Shown: positions 17,256 through 28,214, numbered from the stretch's first letter. The stretch: 37,458 nt of DNA from Hyphomicrobiales bacterium (GCA_900474095.1 UCOA01000016.1:1-37458), one strand, 5' to 3'. Notes: generated from the letters alone by a model not told the origin. Numbers and translations are program-made.

Positions 17256-20200
17256 CGATTTCGGCCCTCTCGAGCCCTCGCCTCAAGGCTGGCTCGACTG
17301 GACGTCCTCCAAGCAGGCGCTCGCTTCCGATCCCGCCCGCTCGGCCTGGGTGTCGGCCAATGCCGGCTCGGGCAAGACGCATGTGCTGACGCAGCGCGTC
17401 ATCCGTCTACTCTTATCGGGCTGCCGGCCGTCTGCCATTCTCTGCCTGACCTATACCAAAGCTGCTGCGTCGGAAATGTCCAACCGCGTCTTCGAACGAT
17501 TGGCCGAATGGGTGACGCTCGATGACGAGGCGCTGGATGACCGGATTGCGGCGATCGAGGGCGAGCGGCCGGATCTCCTGAAACGCCAGGAAGCGCGGCG
17601 CCTGTTTGCCCGGGCACTGGAAACGCCGGGCGGGCTGAAGATTCAGACGATCCACGCCTTCTGCGAAGCGCTGCTGCACCAGTTTCCGCTCGAAGCCAAT
17701 GTTGCCGGTCATTTCTCGGTGCTCGACGACCGTGCTTCCGCGACGCTTCTTGCCGATGCCCGCCGCGCACACCTCACAGCCACGGCAAGCGAGGAGGATC
17801 GCGAACTGACGGAAGCCTTTGCGACCGTTCTCGATCTCGCCGACGATACCGGGCTCGAAAAGCTGCTGACAGCAATCGTCGCCAACCGCACCGCCATTCA
17901 GGCATTTCTCGAACAAGCCAGCCGCAAGGGCGGTATCGATCCGGCACTTCGATCGGCGCTCAGTCTCGCGCCCGGTGAAACCTCGGAGGCGGCGATAGCC
18001 GGATTCTGGCCCTTGCCAGGTCTCAACGGTGCGGCACTGGAGCGCTATGTCGGCATCGCACTTGCCACAGGCGGCACAAAGGTTATCGAATTCGCCGAAG
18101 GTCTTCGCGCCGTCGCCAAGCTTCCCGAACCGTTGCAACACTTCAACATGCTGCGGGACTTGTTCTACACGCAGAACGGCAAGATGAAGGCGGATTCGGC
18201 CTTCCTCTCCAAACCGATCCGCGACAAGGCACCGGATCTGGAGCCTCTTGTCCTCGCCGCCCGCGATCATATCGCCGTCTCCATGGATCGTCTCAACCTG
18301 GTCGCCATGTTCGAGGCGACGAAGTCGGCTCTCACGCTTGCCGACCGGCTGAACGGCGATTACGAGGACATCAAGAAAAGCCGCAGCCAGCTCGATTTCG
18401 ACGACCTGATCAACCGCACGGCGGGGCTGCTTTCGCGCGGCGATGTCAGCCGCTGGGTTCACTACAAGCTCGATCAGGGCATCGATCACATACTGGTCGA
18501 CGAGGCGCAGGACACGAGCCCGGTGCAGTGGACCATCATCCAGTCGCTGGCGGAGGATTTTTTCTCCGGCGAAACGGCGCGTGGTGGTAACCGTACGATG
18601 TTTGCCGTCGGCGACGAGAAGCAATCGATCTACTCGTTTCAGGGTGCCCGGCCCGAACGTTTTTCCGACGAGAGCATCGAGACGGAGCGGCGCGTACGCG
18701 ACAGTGGCAAGGCCTTCAGCCCGATCCGGCTGCAGCTCTCCTTCCGCTCGACCGAGGATGTACTGTCGGCCGTCGATACCGTATTTGAAAACCCCCTGCA
18801 CGCGCGAGGCCTCAGCGCCCGGCAGGATGCGGTCGTGCACGCCTCCAACCGCATCGGTCACCCCGGTCTGGTCGAAGTCTGGGACTCGATCGCGCCTGCA
18901 GACAGCATCCAGGAGGACGATTGGACCGCGGCCTTCGACGCGACACCCGAGGACGCGCCGGCTAACATTCTTGCCCAGCGCATCGCCGCGGTGCTCGCCG
19001 ACTGGATCGGCAAGGAGACGGTGATCGAAAAAGGTGTCAAGCGGCCGATGCGGCCGGGCGACGTCATTGTTCTCGTGCGCAAGCGAGATGCCTTCGTCAA
19101 CGCTCTCACCCGGGCTTTGAAAACGCGCCGCAACATTCCGGTAGCCGGAGCCGACCGGCTGGTCCTCACCAACCATATCGCCGTGCAGGACCTGATGGCG
19201 CTTGGACGCTTCGTCCTATTGCCCCAGGACGACCTTTCGCTGGCCGCCATCCTCAAAAGCCCATTGTTCAATCTAAGTGAAGACGACATCACGAATCTCG
19301 CAGTTTCCCGCCCGCTGTCGGTCAGCGTCTGGCAACGCCTGCAGGAATTCGGCGCCGACGAGGGGGCGCGCTACAATCGGGCCCTGCAAAAGCTGCAGCG
19401 ATACAGGGCATTGTCGCGCACTCTGCCTGTCCATGATTTCTACGCCCGTATCCTCGGTCATGACGGCGGTCGGGCCGCTTTCCTCGGCCGGCTCGGAACC
19501 GAAGTCAGCGATATTCTCGATGAGTTCCTGACCTTTGCGCTCGATCACGAGAAAAACGGGCTGCCGGGCCTGCAGGCCTTCATTTCCGGTCTCGAAATGG
19601 AAGCGCCGACGGTCAAGCGCGAGCAGGACAAGGAGCGCAACGAGGTACGCATCATGACCGTGCATGCCGCCAAGGGGCTGGAGGCGCCGGTGGTGTTCCT
19701 GGTCGATGGCGGCGGCAAGGCCTTTAATTCGCAGCATGTCTCCGGCCTGCGCCTGATCCAGCCGGACAATAAGGGCGCGGCAGCGCCGCTTCCTGTCTGG
19801 CGGCCGCCGGGGGCGGCATCCAACACACTGATCGATGCGGACACCGCCCGGCTGAAGACAGCCGCAGAAGAGGAATATCGCCGGCTTCTCTATGTCGGCA
19901 TGACGCGTGCCGCCGACCGTCTGATCGTCTGTGGCTACCAGGGCAAACGGGCCAACCCCGAAAGCTGGCATGCCATGGTCACGACAAGCCTGTCCGGGGA
20001 CGAGCGCGGTCGCAGCGCTCCCAAAACGTTTACAGCGGCCAATCAGGAGTGGACCGGCTATTCGTGGCAGGCTTCCTCCGCCGCTCGCGATCGGGAGACG
20101 AAGGATGCTGTCACGGAAGCTGCCGATGCTCGGCCGACGGGCCTGCCCGCCTCTCTGCTGCAGCCCTTGCCACCGCAACGGCACCTGCCGCGCCCGCTAA

Positions 20201-20811
20201 GCCCCTCCGGTGCGGGTGTCATCATTGACGAGGACGATGGCGCCGCAATAATCGGATCGGCGCTGTTCTCGCATAAAGCCAGCGCCAACAGATCGCTGCT
20301 ACGGGGTGCGATCCTGCATCGCTTCCTGCAGGTATTGCCGTCGATCCCGCCGGAGGAACGACACGCCGCCGCCGAGCGTTATCTGGCTCGCTCCGTGCCC
20401 CGCTGGTCCGCAAGCGAGCGACAGGCGTTGACGGCTTCGGTCCTCAATGTGATCGAGCATCCGGAACTCGCCGCGCTATTTTCCGAGACGAGCCGCGCGG
20501 AAGTGTCCGTGATGGGCACGTTGACGCTGGGGACGCGCGATTTTGCCGTTTCCGGCCGCCTCGACCGGCTTGCAGTCTCCGACAAGACGGTCATTATCGC
20601 CGATTTCAAGACCAACCGGGAGGTCCCCGCTTCGCCGGAAGACGTGCCCTTCGTCTACCGGGCACAGCTGGCGATCTACCGCGCGCTCCTCGCGCCGCTC
20701 TATCCCGACCACGCCTTTCGGTGCGTACTGATTTATACCGAAAGCCCGGCAGTGCTGACTTTGCCACGGGAGATGCTGGACAGGAGCCTTGTGGAGCTCT
20801 CGAAGAAGTGA
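17245..20811 (+). CDS. addA: AddA, helicase-nuclease subunit
   Basis: An 1188-residue UvrD-type superfamily 1 helicase fused to a RecB-type nuclease. Walker A is SANAGSGKTHVLTQRV (38-45), with motif LCLTYTKAAA, Walker B ILVDEAQDTS, motif FAVGDEKQSIYSFQGA, and late motifs MTVHAAKGLEAPVVFLVDGG and LLYVGMTRAADRL. The C-terminal nuclease has SGRLDRL, D1120/K1122 in IADFKT, and Q-x3-Y about 20 residues later. AddA is the 3'-5' motor and cuts the 3' strand. ATG 17245 is preceded by AGGAGG with 6-nt spacing; ATG 17239 is too close to that site. It overlaps addB by 11 bp, so subunits are made together. Confidence 0.97.
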   Translation: MRDDDFGPLEPSPQGWLDWTSSKQALASDPARSAWVSANAGSGKTHVLTQRVIRLLLSGCRPSAILCLTYTKAAASEMSNRVFERLAEWVTLDDEALDDRIAAIEGERPDLLKRQEARRLFARALETPGGLKIQTIHAFCEALLHQFPLEANVAGHFSVLDDRASATLLADARRAHLTATASEEDRELTEAFATVLDLADDTGLEKLLTAIVANRTAIQAFLEQASRKGGIDPALRSALSLAPGETSEAAIAGFWPLPGLNGAALERYVGIALATGGTKVIEFAEGLRAVAKLPEPLQHFNMLRDLFYTQNGKMKADSAFLSKPIRDKAPDLEPLVLAARDHIAVSMDRLNLVAMFEATKSALTLADRLNGDYEDIKKSRSQLDFDDLINRTAGLLSRGDVSRWVHYKLDQGIDHILVDEAQDTSPVQWTIIQSLAEDFFSGETARGGNRTMFAVGDEKQSIYSFQGARPERFSDESIETERRVRDSGKAFSPIRLQLSFRSTEDVLSAVDTVFENPLHARGLSARQDAVVHASNRIGHPGLVEVWDSIAPADSIQEDDWTAAFDATPEDAPANILAQRIAAVLADWIGKETVIEKGVKRPMRPGDVIVLVRKRDAFVNALTRALKTRRNIPVAGADRLVLTNHIAVQDLMALGRFVLLPQDDLSLAAILKSPLFNLSEDDITNLAVSRPLSVSVWQRLQEFGADEGARYNRALQKLQRYRALSRTLPVHDFYARILGHDGGRAAFLGRLGTEVSDILDEFLTFALDHEKNGLPGLQAFISGLEMEAPTVKREQDKERNEVRIMTVHAAKGLEAPVVFLVDGGGKAFNSQHVSGLRLIQPDNKGAAAPLPVWRPPGAASNTLIDADTARLKTAAEEEYRRLLYVGMTRAADRLIVCGYQGKRANPESWHAMVTTSLSGDERGRSAPKTFTAANQEWTGYSWQASSAARDRETKDAVTEAADARPTGLPASLLQPLPPQRHLPRPLSPSGAGVIIDEDDGAAIIGSALFSHKASANRSLLRGAILHRFLQVLPSIPPEERHAAAERYLARSVPRWSASERQALTASVLNVIEHPELAALFSETSRAEVSVMGTLTLGTRDFAVSGRLDRLAVSDKTVIIADFKTNREVPASPEDVPFVYRAQLAIYRALLAPLYPDHAFRCVLIYTESPAVLTLPREMLDRSLVELSKK

Positions 20812-20898
20812 GATACCGAATATTGAAAAAGATGCGTTCCACTATCACATCTTCACCAACCGTTCGAAGAACGCCGATTTCGAAACAAGGAGCAGCCT

Positions 20899-21222
20899 AT
20901 GGCTACCGTAAAAGTCGATACGTCCAATTTTCAGGATGAAGTGCTGAATGCCGCCGAGCCGGTTATCGTGGATTTCTGGGCCGAGTGGTGCGGCCCGTGC
21001 AAGATGATCGCCCCGAGCCTCGAAGAACTCTCCGTTGAACTTGCCGGCAAGGTGAAGGTTGCCAAGGTCAACATCGACGAAAACCCGGAAATCGCTGCCC
21101 AGTACGGCGTGCGCTCCATTCCGACACTCGCCATGTTCAAGGCCGGCGAAGTCTCCGACATCAAGGTCGGCGCTGCTCCGAAGACCGCGCTGTCGTCCTG
21201 GATTTCGAACGCAGCCGCTTAA
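20899..21222 (+). CDS. trxA: Thioredoxin 1
   Basis: A 107-residue single-domain thioredoxin with active site WCGPC (C31, C34), cis-Pro in RSIPTLAMF, and a usual length. It is cytoplasmic, reduces protein disulfides and receives electrons from thioredoxin reductase. AAGGAG precedes the ATG. It lies 87 bp after addA and may have its own promoter, since its expression should exceed that of the repair enzymes. The addA-trxA-folC order is shared with many alphaproteobacteria. The gene ends at a symmetric terminator shared with the convergent folC. Confidence 0.98.
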   Translation: MATVKVDTSNFQDEVLNAAEPVIVDFWAEWCGPCKMIAPSLEELSVELAGKVKVAKVNIDENPEIAAQYGVRSIPTLAMFKAGEVSDIKVGAAPKTALSSWISNAAA

Positions 21223-21245
21223 GTCCTGATTTTGGAAAACAATTG

Positions 21246-21272
21246 AAAAAGCCCGGGAAACCGGGCTTTTTT
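21246..21272. terminator. Bidirectional terminator between trxA and folC
   Basis: Arms AAAAAGCCCGG and CCGGGCTTTTT close on a GAAA tetraloop with A and T tracts on both sides, so it can stop transcription from both strands. Confidence 0.92.
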
Positions 21273-21283
21273 GTTGATCACGG

Positions 21284-22627
21284 TCACCGGGGCGGCGTGC
21301 CATTAGCGGCGAGCACGTCGCCGACCAGATAGAGTGAGCCGCCGATCAGGATGCGCGGCGATGCCGGATCGTTCGAAAACAACTCTGTGATGGTCGCCAG
21401 CGCCTCGGCTACCGTCTCGAGCGGTGTCGCCTCGAAACCGGCCGCGCCTGCGTCGTCGGCCAGTGCTACCGCGTCGATCCCGGCGTCCGAGCCGCGGATC
21501 GGCACGGTAAAGACCTGTTCGGCCAGCCCCTTGAAGGCCTTGAAATAACCGACCGGATCCTTGGTGTTGATCATCCCGATGATCAGGAACAACGGACGGG
21601 GGTCGCGTTCCTCAAGATTGGCCATGGTTTCGGCGATGACTTGTCCCGCGCCCGGATTGTGTCCGCCATCGATCCAGATTTCCGCACCCGCCGGCGCAAG
21701 GGAAACGAGCTTGCCGTCGGTCAGACGCTGAAGCCGACCCGGCCATTCGACCATCGTCAGTCCCGTTTCGATCGCGCCCTCCGGCAGATCAAAACCGGCA
21801 GCCTTGACGGCGCGGATGGCGGCGGCAGCATTTGCGTGCTGATGGCGGCCCGGCAGGCGTGGCAGCGGCAGGTCGGCCAGTCCAAACTCGTCCTGGTAGA
21901 TCAACCGGCCGAATTCTTCATGCGCCATGAAATCCTGCCCATAAACGGAGACCGGGCATTTCAGCCGCTCGGCGGTCGTCACCAGCAGGTCGCGCGCGGT
22001 GTCTTCCTCCTGATGGCCGATCACCACCGGGCAACCGCGTTTCATGATACCGGCCTTCTCCGCGGCGATCAGTTCGACCCGATCGCCGAGATAGGACTGA
22101 TGGTCGAGCGAGATCGGCATGATGACAGAGACGGCAGGCGTCTTGATGACATTGGTCGCATCGAAGCGGCCGCCGAGGCCGACCTCGATGATCGCCACAT
22201 CCGCCGGATGTTCGGCAAAGAGCAGAAAGGTGACGGCCGTCAGGATCTCGAAGACGGTGATCTTCTGCCCGTCGTTCGCCACCGCCACGCGGCGGACCGC
22301 ATCCGCCAGGACGGCGTCACTGACCAGCGTGCCGCGCGCCCCTTTTTTTCCGATCCGGTAGCGTTCGTGCCAGTTGACGAGGTGCGGCGAGGTATGGACA
22401 TGGACGCTGTGACCGGCGGCTTCGAGGATGGCCCGCGAAAAGGCGGTGACGGAGCCCTTGCCGTTGGTGCCGGCGACATGGATGATCGGCGGCAGCCTGT
22501 CCTGCGGATTGCCGAGCGTGTCGAGCAGCCGCGTGATCCTGTCGAGTGACAGATCGAAGCCCTTTGGATGCAGGGCCAGCAGCTTGTCGATCTCCTGCCC
22601 TGCCTCGCTGACATGCGCTGTCGTCAT
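21284..22627 (-). CDS. folC: Dihydrofolate synthase / folylpolyglutamate synthase
   Basis: A 447-residue Mur-ligase-fold enzyme. The ATP loop is GTNGKGS (53-59), and EVGLGGRFDATN with SLDHQSYLG are the folate/Mur signatures; DGGHNPGA marks the C-terminal ligase domain. It adds glutamate to dihydropteroate and then to folates. ATG 22627 is chosen because CAGGAGCG stands just before it; a GTG at 22663 would extend the protein by 12 residues without conserved sequence. It is the last gene of a minus-strand set trpF-trpB-trpA-accD-folC, 114 bp after accD. Confidence 0.96.
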   Translation of the reverse strand: MTTAHVSEAGQEIDKLLALHPKGFDLSLDRITRLLDTLGNPQDRLPPIIHVAGTNGKGSVTAFSRAILEAAGHSVHVHTSPHLVNWHERYRIGKKGARGTLVSDAVLADAVRRVAVANDGQKITVFEILTAVTFLLFAEHPADVAIIEVGLGGRFDATNVIKTPAVSVIMPISLDHQSYLGDRVELIAAEKAGIMKRGCPVVIGHQEEDTARDLLVTTAERLKCPVSVYGQDFMAHEEFGRLIYQDEFGLADLPLPRLPGRHQHANAAAAIRAVKAAGFDLPEGAIETGLTMVEWPGRLQRLTDGKLVSLAPAGAEIWIDGGHNPGAGQVIAETMANLEERDPRPLFLIIGMINTKDPVGYFKAFKGLAEQVFTVPIRGSDAGIDAVALADDAGAAGFEATPLETVAEALATITELFSNDPASPRILIGGSLYLVGDVLAANGTPPR

Positions 22628-22741
22628 CACCCGCTCCTGCAAACCGCCGTTGGAGCGCTGCACGCTATCGAGCGAGCCGAGAACGCTACAATCTCAAATT
22701 TTCAACATTCGGCCTGCGCTCCGGGTGAGCGCAGGGCGCCC

Positions 22742-23662
22742 TCAAACACTGGCAGAGGCTGCGATCGGTAGCGCGGCAAGCGCTCCGCTGACATTGAGCT
22801 TGGCAGCTTCCATCGGCTTCTTCATCAGGATTTTCAGGACGCGGGCGAGCGTTGTCGGGATGTCGTGGCGTTTGACCACCATGTCCACCATGCCGTGCTC
22901 CATCAGATACTCCGATGTCTGGAAGCCCTCGGGCAGCTTTTCGCGGATGGTCTGTTCGATCACCCGTTTGCCGGCAAAGCAGATTTCGGCGCCCGGCTCT
23001 GCAAGGTGCAGGTCGCCCAGCATCGCATAGGAGGCGGTAACGCCGCCGGTGGTCGGGTTCGTCAGTACGACGATGTAGGGAAGGCCCGCTTCCTTCAGCA
23101 TTTGCACCGCAACCGTGGTGCGCGGCAGCTGCATCAGCGACAAGATGCCTTCCTGCATGCGTGCGCCGCCCGATGCCGGGAAGATCACCAGCGGGCACTT
23201 TTCCGCAATCGCCTTTTCGAAGGCCTTGATGATCGCTTCGCCGGCTGCCATGCCGAGCGAACCGCCCATGAAATTGAATTCGTGCACGACGCCGACGAGC
23301 TTGACACCCTGGACGCGGCCGACACCGGCTACGATCGTGTCTTCGAGGTCAGTCTTGACGCGACTGTCACGCAGGCGGTCGACATATTTCTTGGAATCGC
23401 GGAACTTCAGCGGATCCTGCGCCACCTTGGGCTGTGGCAGTGCCTCATAGACGCCGTCGTCGAACAGGTCCTTCAACCGCGCCTTAGCCGGCATCTTCAT
23501 ATGGAAGCCAGAAGCGGGAATGACCCATTTGTTCTCTTCGAGATCGCGATGGAATACCATCTCGCCGGTTTCCGGGCACTTGATCCAGAGATTTTCCGGA
23601 ACTTCCCGGCGGCCGAGCATCGAGTTGATCTTCGGTCGAACGTAATTTGTGATCCAGTTCAA
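22742..23662 (-). CDS. accD: Acetyl-CoA carboxylase carboxyltransferase, beta subunit
   Basis: A 306-residue carboxyltransferase beta subunit. The crotonase-like core shows [27 protein letters not shown] and [16 protein letters not shown]. With AccA it moves CO2 from biotin to acetyl-CoA, the first step of fatty-acid synthesis. The N-terminal zinc ribbon is degenerate: only C29 remains, while the other three ligand positions are T32, I48 and S51. The start is TTG 23662, since AGGAG lies 7 nt upstream and [16 protein letters not shown] matches rhizobial AccD; TTG 23668 is too near the ribosome site. It is 123 bp downstream of trpA with no terminator seen. Confidence 0.97.
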   Translation of the reverse strand: MNWITNYVRPKINSMLGRREVPENLWIKCPETGEMVFHRDLEENKWVIPASGFHMKMPAKARLKDLFDDGVYEALPQPKVAQDPLKFRDSKKYVDRLRDSRVKTDLEDTIVAGVGRVQGVKLVGVVHEFNFMGGSLGMAAGEAIIKAFEKAIAEKCPLVIFPASGGARMQEGILSLMQLPRTTVAVQMLKEAGLPYIVVLTNPTTGGVTASYAMLGDLHLAEPGAEICFAGKRVIEQTIREKLPEGFQTSEYLMEHGMVDMVVKRHDIPTTLARVLKILMKKPMEAAKLNVSGALAALPIAASASV

Positions 23663-23785
23663 ATCCAAACTCCTGAATATTTAAAACCGGTCCTGCCTAG
23701 AGCCGGATGATTTAGGGCCTAGCGGCCCAAAATCTCAATCCGCTCCAGCAGCAAAAAGCGGCATCATGCCCGGTAATGTGGGCAA

Positions 23786-24625
23786 TTATTCGGCCGCTAC
23801 AAGTCGTGCGGAGCGAACGCCGGCGGCAAGGCCACGCACCAGGGCTTCCACGCCCGGTACTGTCGCCCCTGTCGATTTCCCGTCTCCGGTCAGGCTGGAT
23901 GCCACCTGATTGACGATGGCGGTGCCGACGACGACGCCATCGGCCGACGCGCCGATCGCGCGTGCATGGTCGGCCGTCTTGACGCCGAAGCCGACACAGA
24001 CCGGCAGCGTCGTATGACCCTTGATCCGCTGTACGGCGCCGCCGACAACGGAAGGATCCGGCAGAGCCGACCCGGTGATACCGTTCATCGAGACATAATA
24101 AACGAAACCAGACGTGTTTTCGAGAACCTTCGGCAACCGCTTGTCGTCAGTGGTCGGGGTCGCGAGGCGAATGAAGTTGATGTCCTTCTTCAGCGCCGGG
24201 ATGCACAGTTCGTCATCCATTTCCGGCGGCAGGTCCACGACGATCAGGCCGTCGATGCCCGCTTCCAGCGCATCGTCGAGGAAGCGCTCAACGCCATAGA
24301 TATAGATCGGGTTGTAGTAACCCATCATAACGATCGGCGTTTGCTGGTCGTCTGCGCGGAAATGACGGGCGATTTCCAGTGTCTTCGCCAGCGTCTGTCC
24401 GCTTTTCAACGCACGCTGCCCGGCGAGCTGGATCGCCGGGCCATCGGCCATCGGATCGGAAAAGGGCATGCCGAGTTCGATGATGTCGGATCCAGCCGAA
24501 GGCAGCGCCTTCATGATCGCCAGCGACGTCTCGAAATCCGGGTCGCCACCCATGAAATAGGTGACGAGCGCCGGGCGGCCTTGCGCCGCAAGATCGGCAA
24601 ATCGTTTGTCCATGCGTGCGGTCAT
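23786..24625 (-). CDS. trpA: Tryptophan synthase alpha subunit
   Basis: A 279-residue TIM barrel. The catalytic acids are E50 and D61 in [17 protein letters not shown], and the phosphate-binding part [10 protein letters not shown] is near residue 215. It cleaves indole-3-glycerol phosphate to indole, which passes through a tunnel to TrpB. ATG 24625 (MTARMDKRF) is chosen as the conserved N-terminus; it lies 4 nt after the trpB stop, so the two are coupled. The loop residues are complete and no damage is seen. Confidence 0.98.
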   Translation of the reverse strand: MTARMDKRFADLAAQGRPALVTYFMGGDPDFETSLAIMKALPSAGSDIIELGMPFSDPMADGPAIQLAGQRALKSGQTLAKTLEIARHFRADDQQTPIVMMGYYNPIYIYGVERFLDDALEAGIDGLIVVDLPPEMDDELCIPALKKDINFIRLATPTTDDKRLPKVLENTSGFVYYVSMNGITGSALPDPSVVGGAVQRIKGHTTLPVCVGFGVKTADHARAIGASADGVVVGTAIVNQVASSLTGDGKSTGATVPGVEALVRGLAAGVRSARLVAAE

Positions 24626-24629
24626 GCTC

Positions 24630-25846
<1,217 letters not shown>

Positions 25847-25850
<4 letters not shown>

Positions 25851-26533
25851 TCGCTTCTCCCTGCCAATGCTCTATCTCTGGCGATCGCCGTCTCCGCGCG
25901 CAGAACCGCATCGAAAAACTCTTCCATGCGTTTCATATCCTTGACGCCCGGCGCACTTTCGACACCGGACGAGAGATCAATTGCGGTTGCACCCGTCATA
26001 GCCAGCGCCTCGCCGATATTGTCCGCATTCAATCCACCGGAAAGCATGTAATCGACGCTTTCGTCAAGCACATCGAGCAGCCGCCAGTCGAAAGACACGG
26101 CGTTGCCGCCCGGCAGATCCGAGCCTTTCGGCGGCTTTGCATCGAACAGGAAGCGGTCGGCGATGCCGATATAGGGCTCGACCCGCTTCAGATCGTCGGC
26201 ATCGCGAATGGAGAGCGCCTTCATAACGGGCAGTCCATAGACGGCCTTGACTGTCAGGACGCGCTCAGGACTTTCATTGCCGTGAAGCTGCAGCATATCC
26301 GGCGACAGCGCCGAGACGATCTCGTCAAGAACATCGCTATCCGCATCGACCGTCACTGCCACGATCTTCGCCTTGCCGCGAATGCGATCAGCCAAGCGGC
26401 CGGCATCATCCGGCTCGATATTGCGCGGGCTCTTCGGGAAGAAGATGAAGCCCGTATGACGTGCGCCGAGCGCCACGGCCCGATCCACGGCCTCGGCAGT
26501 CTTCAACCCGCAAATTTTCACTTCCGTTTTCAT
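25847..26533 (-). CDS. trpF: Phosphoribosylanthranilate isomerase
   Basis: A 228-residue TIM barrel converting N-(5-phosphoribosyl)anthranilate to CdRP. KICGLK carries the catalytic Cys (C8), [13 protein letters not shown] the catalytic Asp, and LSGGLNADN plus [12 protein letters not shown] bind phosphate. ATG 26533 is chosen; an in-frame upstream frame to 26623 has no conserved sequence and would run toward the AT-rich region. The ribosome site (CAGG) is weak, perhaps limiting translation of the whole coupled trpFBA set. The promoter must lie in the 227 bp up to 26760. Confidence 0.96.
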
Positions 26534-26636
26534 GCACAGCGACCTGACATGAAATGCCGCGCGAGTCGAGCCTGAAACCGACAGACACGGTCTTCGGGCC
26601 CATCGGCGTAACAGCGCTTCCACGAAATAATATCAG

Positions 26637-26646
26637 ATATCGATAT
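26637..26646. promoter_or_regulatory. AT-rich palindrome ATATCGATAT before the antitoxin remnant
   Basis: A 10-bp perfect palindrome sits in an AT-rich island (26625-26650), with TGATAT repeated on the minus strand at both flanks. It is 13 bp before the ribbon-helix-helix remnant and about 105 bp before trpF on the other strand. It may be a surviving operator of a toxin-antitoxin pair or part of the trpF promoter. Confidence 0.4.
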
Positions 26647-26659
26647 ATCATGGTGCTCA

Positions 26660-26752
26660 ATGAGAACACTGATTGACCTTCCCGAGCAGCAGGTTCAGGG
26701 CTCGAAGATACCGCGAGGCGAGATCAGAGAAGCTCTCGGAAACCGGCGCTAA
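26660..26752 (+). pseudogene. Remnant of a ribbon-helix-helix (CopG/RHH) antitoxin gene
   Basis: A 30-codon frame starts MRTLIDLPEQQV, which matches the DNA-binding beta strand and helix start of small RHH antitoxins, and ends with PRGEIREALGNRR, which resembles their second helix (usually ..R-x-x-x-I-R-E-A..). Roughly ten residues of the middle helix appear to be missing compared with a whole RHH domain (about 45 aa), and no toxin follows because the next gene is 8 bp away on the opposite strand. I read it as an internally deleted relic; a tiny functional protein cannot be excluded. No ribosome site of note is seen. Confidence 0.5.
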
Positions 26753-26760
26753 GCATCGGA

Positions 26761-27519
26761 TCAATCGAAATCGATCGCGTGCAGCATGGTGCCGTTGCGC
26801 TTCAGCCAGCGCTTGGCATCGTCCATTGCCGGGCAAAGCTTCTCGCAGAGATCCCAGAAATCCGGTCCGTGATTCATCTCGCGCAAATGCGCCACCTCGT
26901 GTGCCGCCAAATAGTCGATTACCGTTGGCGGCGCCATGACGATACGCCAGGAGAAACTCAAGGACCCATCGGCGGCGCAGGACCCCCAGCGGCTGCGTGT
27001 ATCCTTGAAGCTCAATGACTTGACTTTACGGCCAACCATCCGGGCATAGATCGCAACAAGATGCTCAAGGTCTTTCCGCGCCTCCTTCTTCAGGAAGTCG
27101 GCGATCCGGCGGCGCAGATGCTCTTCGGCGCCGCTGACGCGGAGCACAGGCTCGTCGTCTGTGATGACCGCTTCCGTCAGACCACGCAGCTTGCCGGTGC
27201 GCTCAATCCGATGGGCGACGCCGCGCAGCAGAATAGTTCCGCCCTCTTCCAGAACGCTTTCGCCGGAAAACCGCGCGAGTTTGGTCATCAACCAGCCTTG
27301 GTGCCGGTCGAGAAAGGCGTTGATTTCACGCTCCGGCAGCCCGGCCGGGATCGTCATCTTCAGCGCCCGGCCGCCGGGCTCGATCCGCAGAGTCATCCGC
27401 GTGGCGCGCGCATTCTGGCGGATCGTCAGAGGCATGACCTTGCCGGCAACGTCTATCGTCCGCTGCGTGGGCGGCGGCGGGGACTTGGGCTGGCGCGACT
27501 TTCGAAGCAGCGAGAACAT
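26761..27519 (-). CDS. YgjP-type M48-like metallohydrolase (COG1451)
   Basis: A 252-residue protein of the YgjP/WLM family. The zinc site is HEVAHLREMNHGPDFW (two His and Glu, third His six residues on), preceded by the conserved RSRWGSC segment. E. coli YgjP is reported as a metal-dependent UTP pyrophosphatase, while the fold is that of zincin peptidases; which activity applies here is open. There is no signal peptide. ATG 27519 is chosen because the upstream in-frame extension to 27600 runs into the terminator of the previous gene; it has no clear ribosome site. Confidence 0.87.
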   Translation of the reverse strand: MFSLLRKSRQPKSPPPPTQRTIDVAGKVMPLTIRQNARATRMTLRIEPGGRALKMTIPAGLPEREINAFLDRHQGWLMTKLARFSGESVLEEGGTILLRGVAHRIERTGKLRGLTEAVITDDEPVLRVSGAEEHLRRRIADFLKKEARKDLEHLVAIYARMVGRKVKSLSFKDTRSRWGSCAADGSLSFSWRIVMAPPTVIDYLAAHEVAHLREMNHGPDFWDLCEKLCPAMDDAKRWLKRNGTMLHAIDFD

Positions 27520-27581
27520 GAGGGATTGATAGCCGATTCGTTTGATGGGCGCATGGTCCGCAAGAAATGCGGACGATATAT

Positions 27582-27617
27582 CAAAAAGAAAAACCGGCAT
27601 CCGTTAGGAATACCGGT
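27582..27617 (-). terminator. Intrinsic terminator of the DUF2852 gene
   Basis: Arms ACCGGCATCC and GGAATACCGGT pair with two mismatches around a 5-nt loop. On the minus strand they are followed by TTTTTCTTTTTG. It starts 26 bp after the DUF2852 stop. Confidence 0.72.
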
Positions 27618-27642
27618 CTTGTCGTTAGGATGATCGCTGCGA

Positions 27643-28071
27643 TCAATGGCCCGGGAAACCCGGAACCGAGCCGGAACCGCCGGAATTGCGTTCGCGCATG
27701 AAGCGGTCGAACTCTTCCTGGTCCTTGGCACGGCGAAGTTCACGGACATACTCGTCAAACTGCTCGCGCATTTCATCGAGTTTGCGGCGCTCCTCGTCGA
27801 GGCGGGCCAGTTCAGCATCGCGCCAGTCGTCGAAGGCAACGTTGCCGGTGCCGAAGCTCGTACGACCATAGCGCTGCCCCTTGCGCTTGAAGGACGAGCA
27901 AAAGCCGTCGACAGTGTTGTTGGCGTCCTTCTTGAAGGATTTCAGCCTTTCGCCGAACAGGATATAGGCAAGCATGGCAAGACCAAGCGGCCAGAATACC
28001 ACGAAACCGAGCACCATCATGGCAATGGTCGCTGGCGTCCAGTCCGGACGGATCAATGCAGATTGGTTCAT
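27643..28071 (-). CDS. DUF2852 small membrane protein
   Basis: A 142-residue protein. A single TM segment lies at about 13-38 (ATIAMMVLGFVVFWPLGLAMLAYILFG). A basic stretch follows, and a charged helical, probably coiled-coil region at about 80-128 is rich in E, R, D and K. A Gly/Ser tail ends the protein. It matches the rhizobial DUF2852 family, for which I know no function. A GAGGACG ribosome site supports the ATG. It is monocistronic by the terminator after it and a 143-bp gap from the depolymerase gene upstream. Confidence 0.82.
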   Translation of the reverse strand: MNQSALIRPDWTPATIAMMVLGFVVFWPLGLAMLAYILFGERLKSFKKDANNTVDGFCSSFKRKGQRYGRTSFGTGNVAFDDWRDAELARLDEERRKLDEMREQFDEYVRELRRAKDQEEFDRFMRERNSGGSGSVPGFPGH

Positions 28072-28214
28072 GTTCTGACGTCCTCGCTAAAAGTGGGCCT
28101 CTCCTTCGGGCCCGCTTATAACGAGATGGGAAGGGGCCTGCCGCTCTGCAAGACAAACCTCCGCAGATTCCGGCAACCCCCTGATATCGACCGATGAAAT
28201 CGGCATAGGCTGGA

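Noticed and set aside
23714-23729. Small hairpin between trpA and accD as a terminator
   Set aside because: The stem is only six bp and no T tract follows on the minus strand; read-through into accD is more likely.
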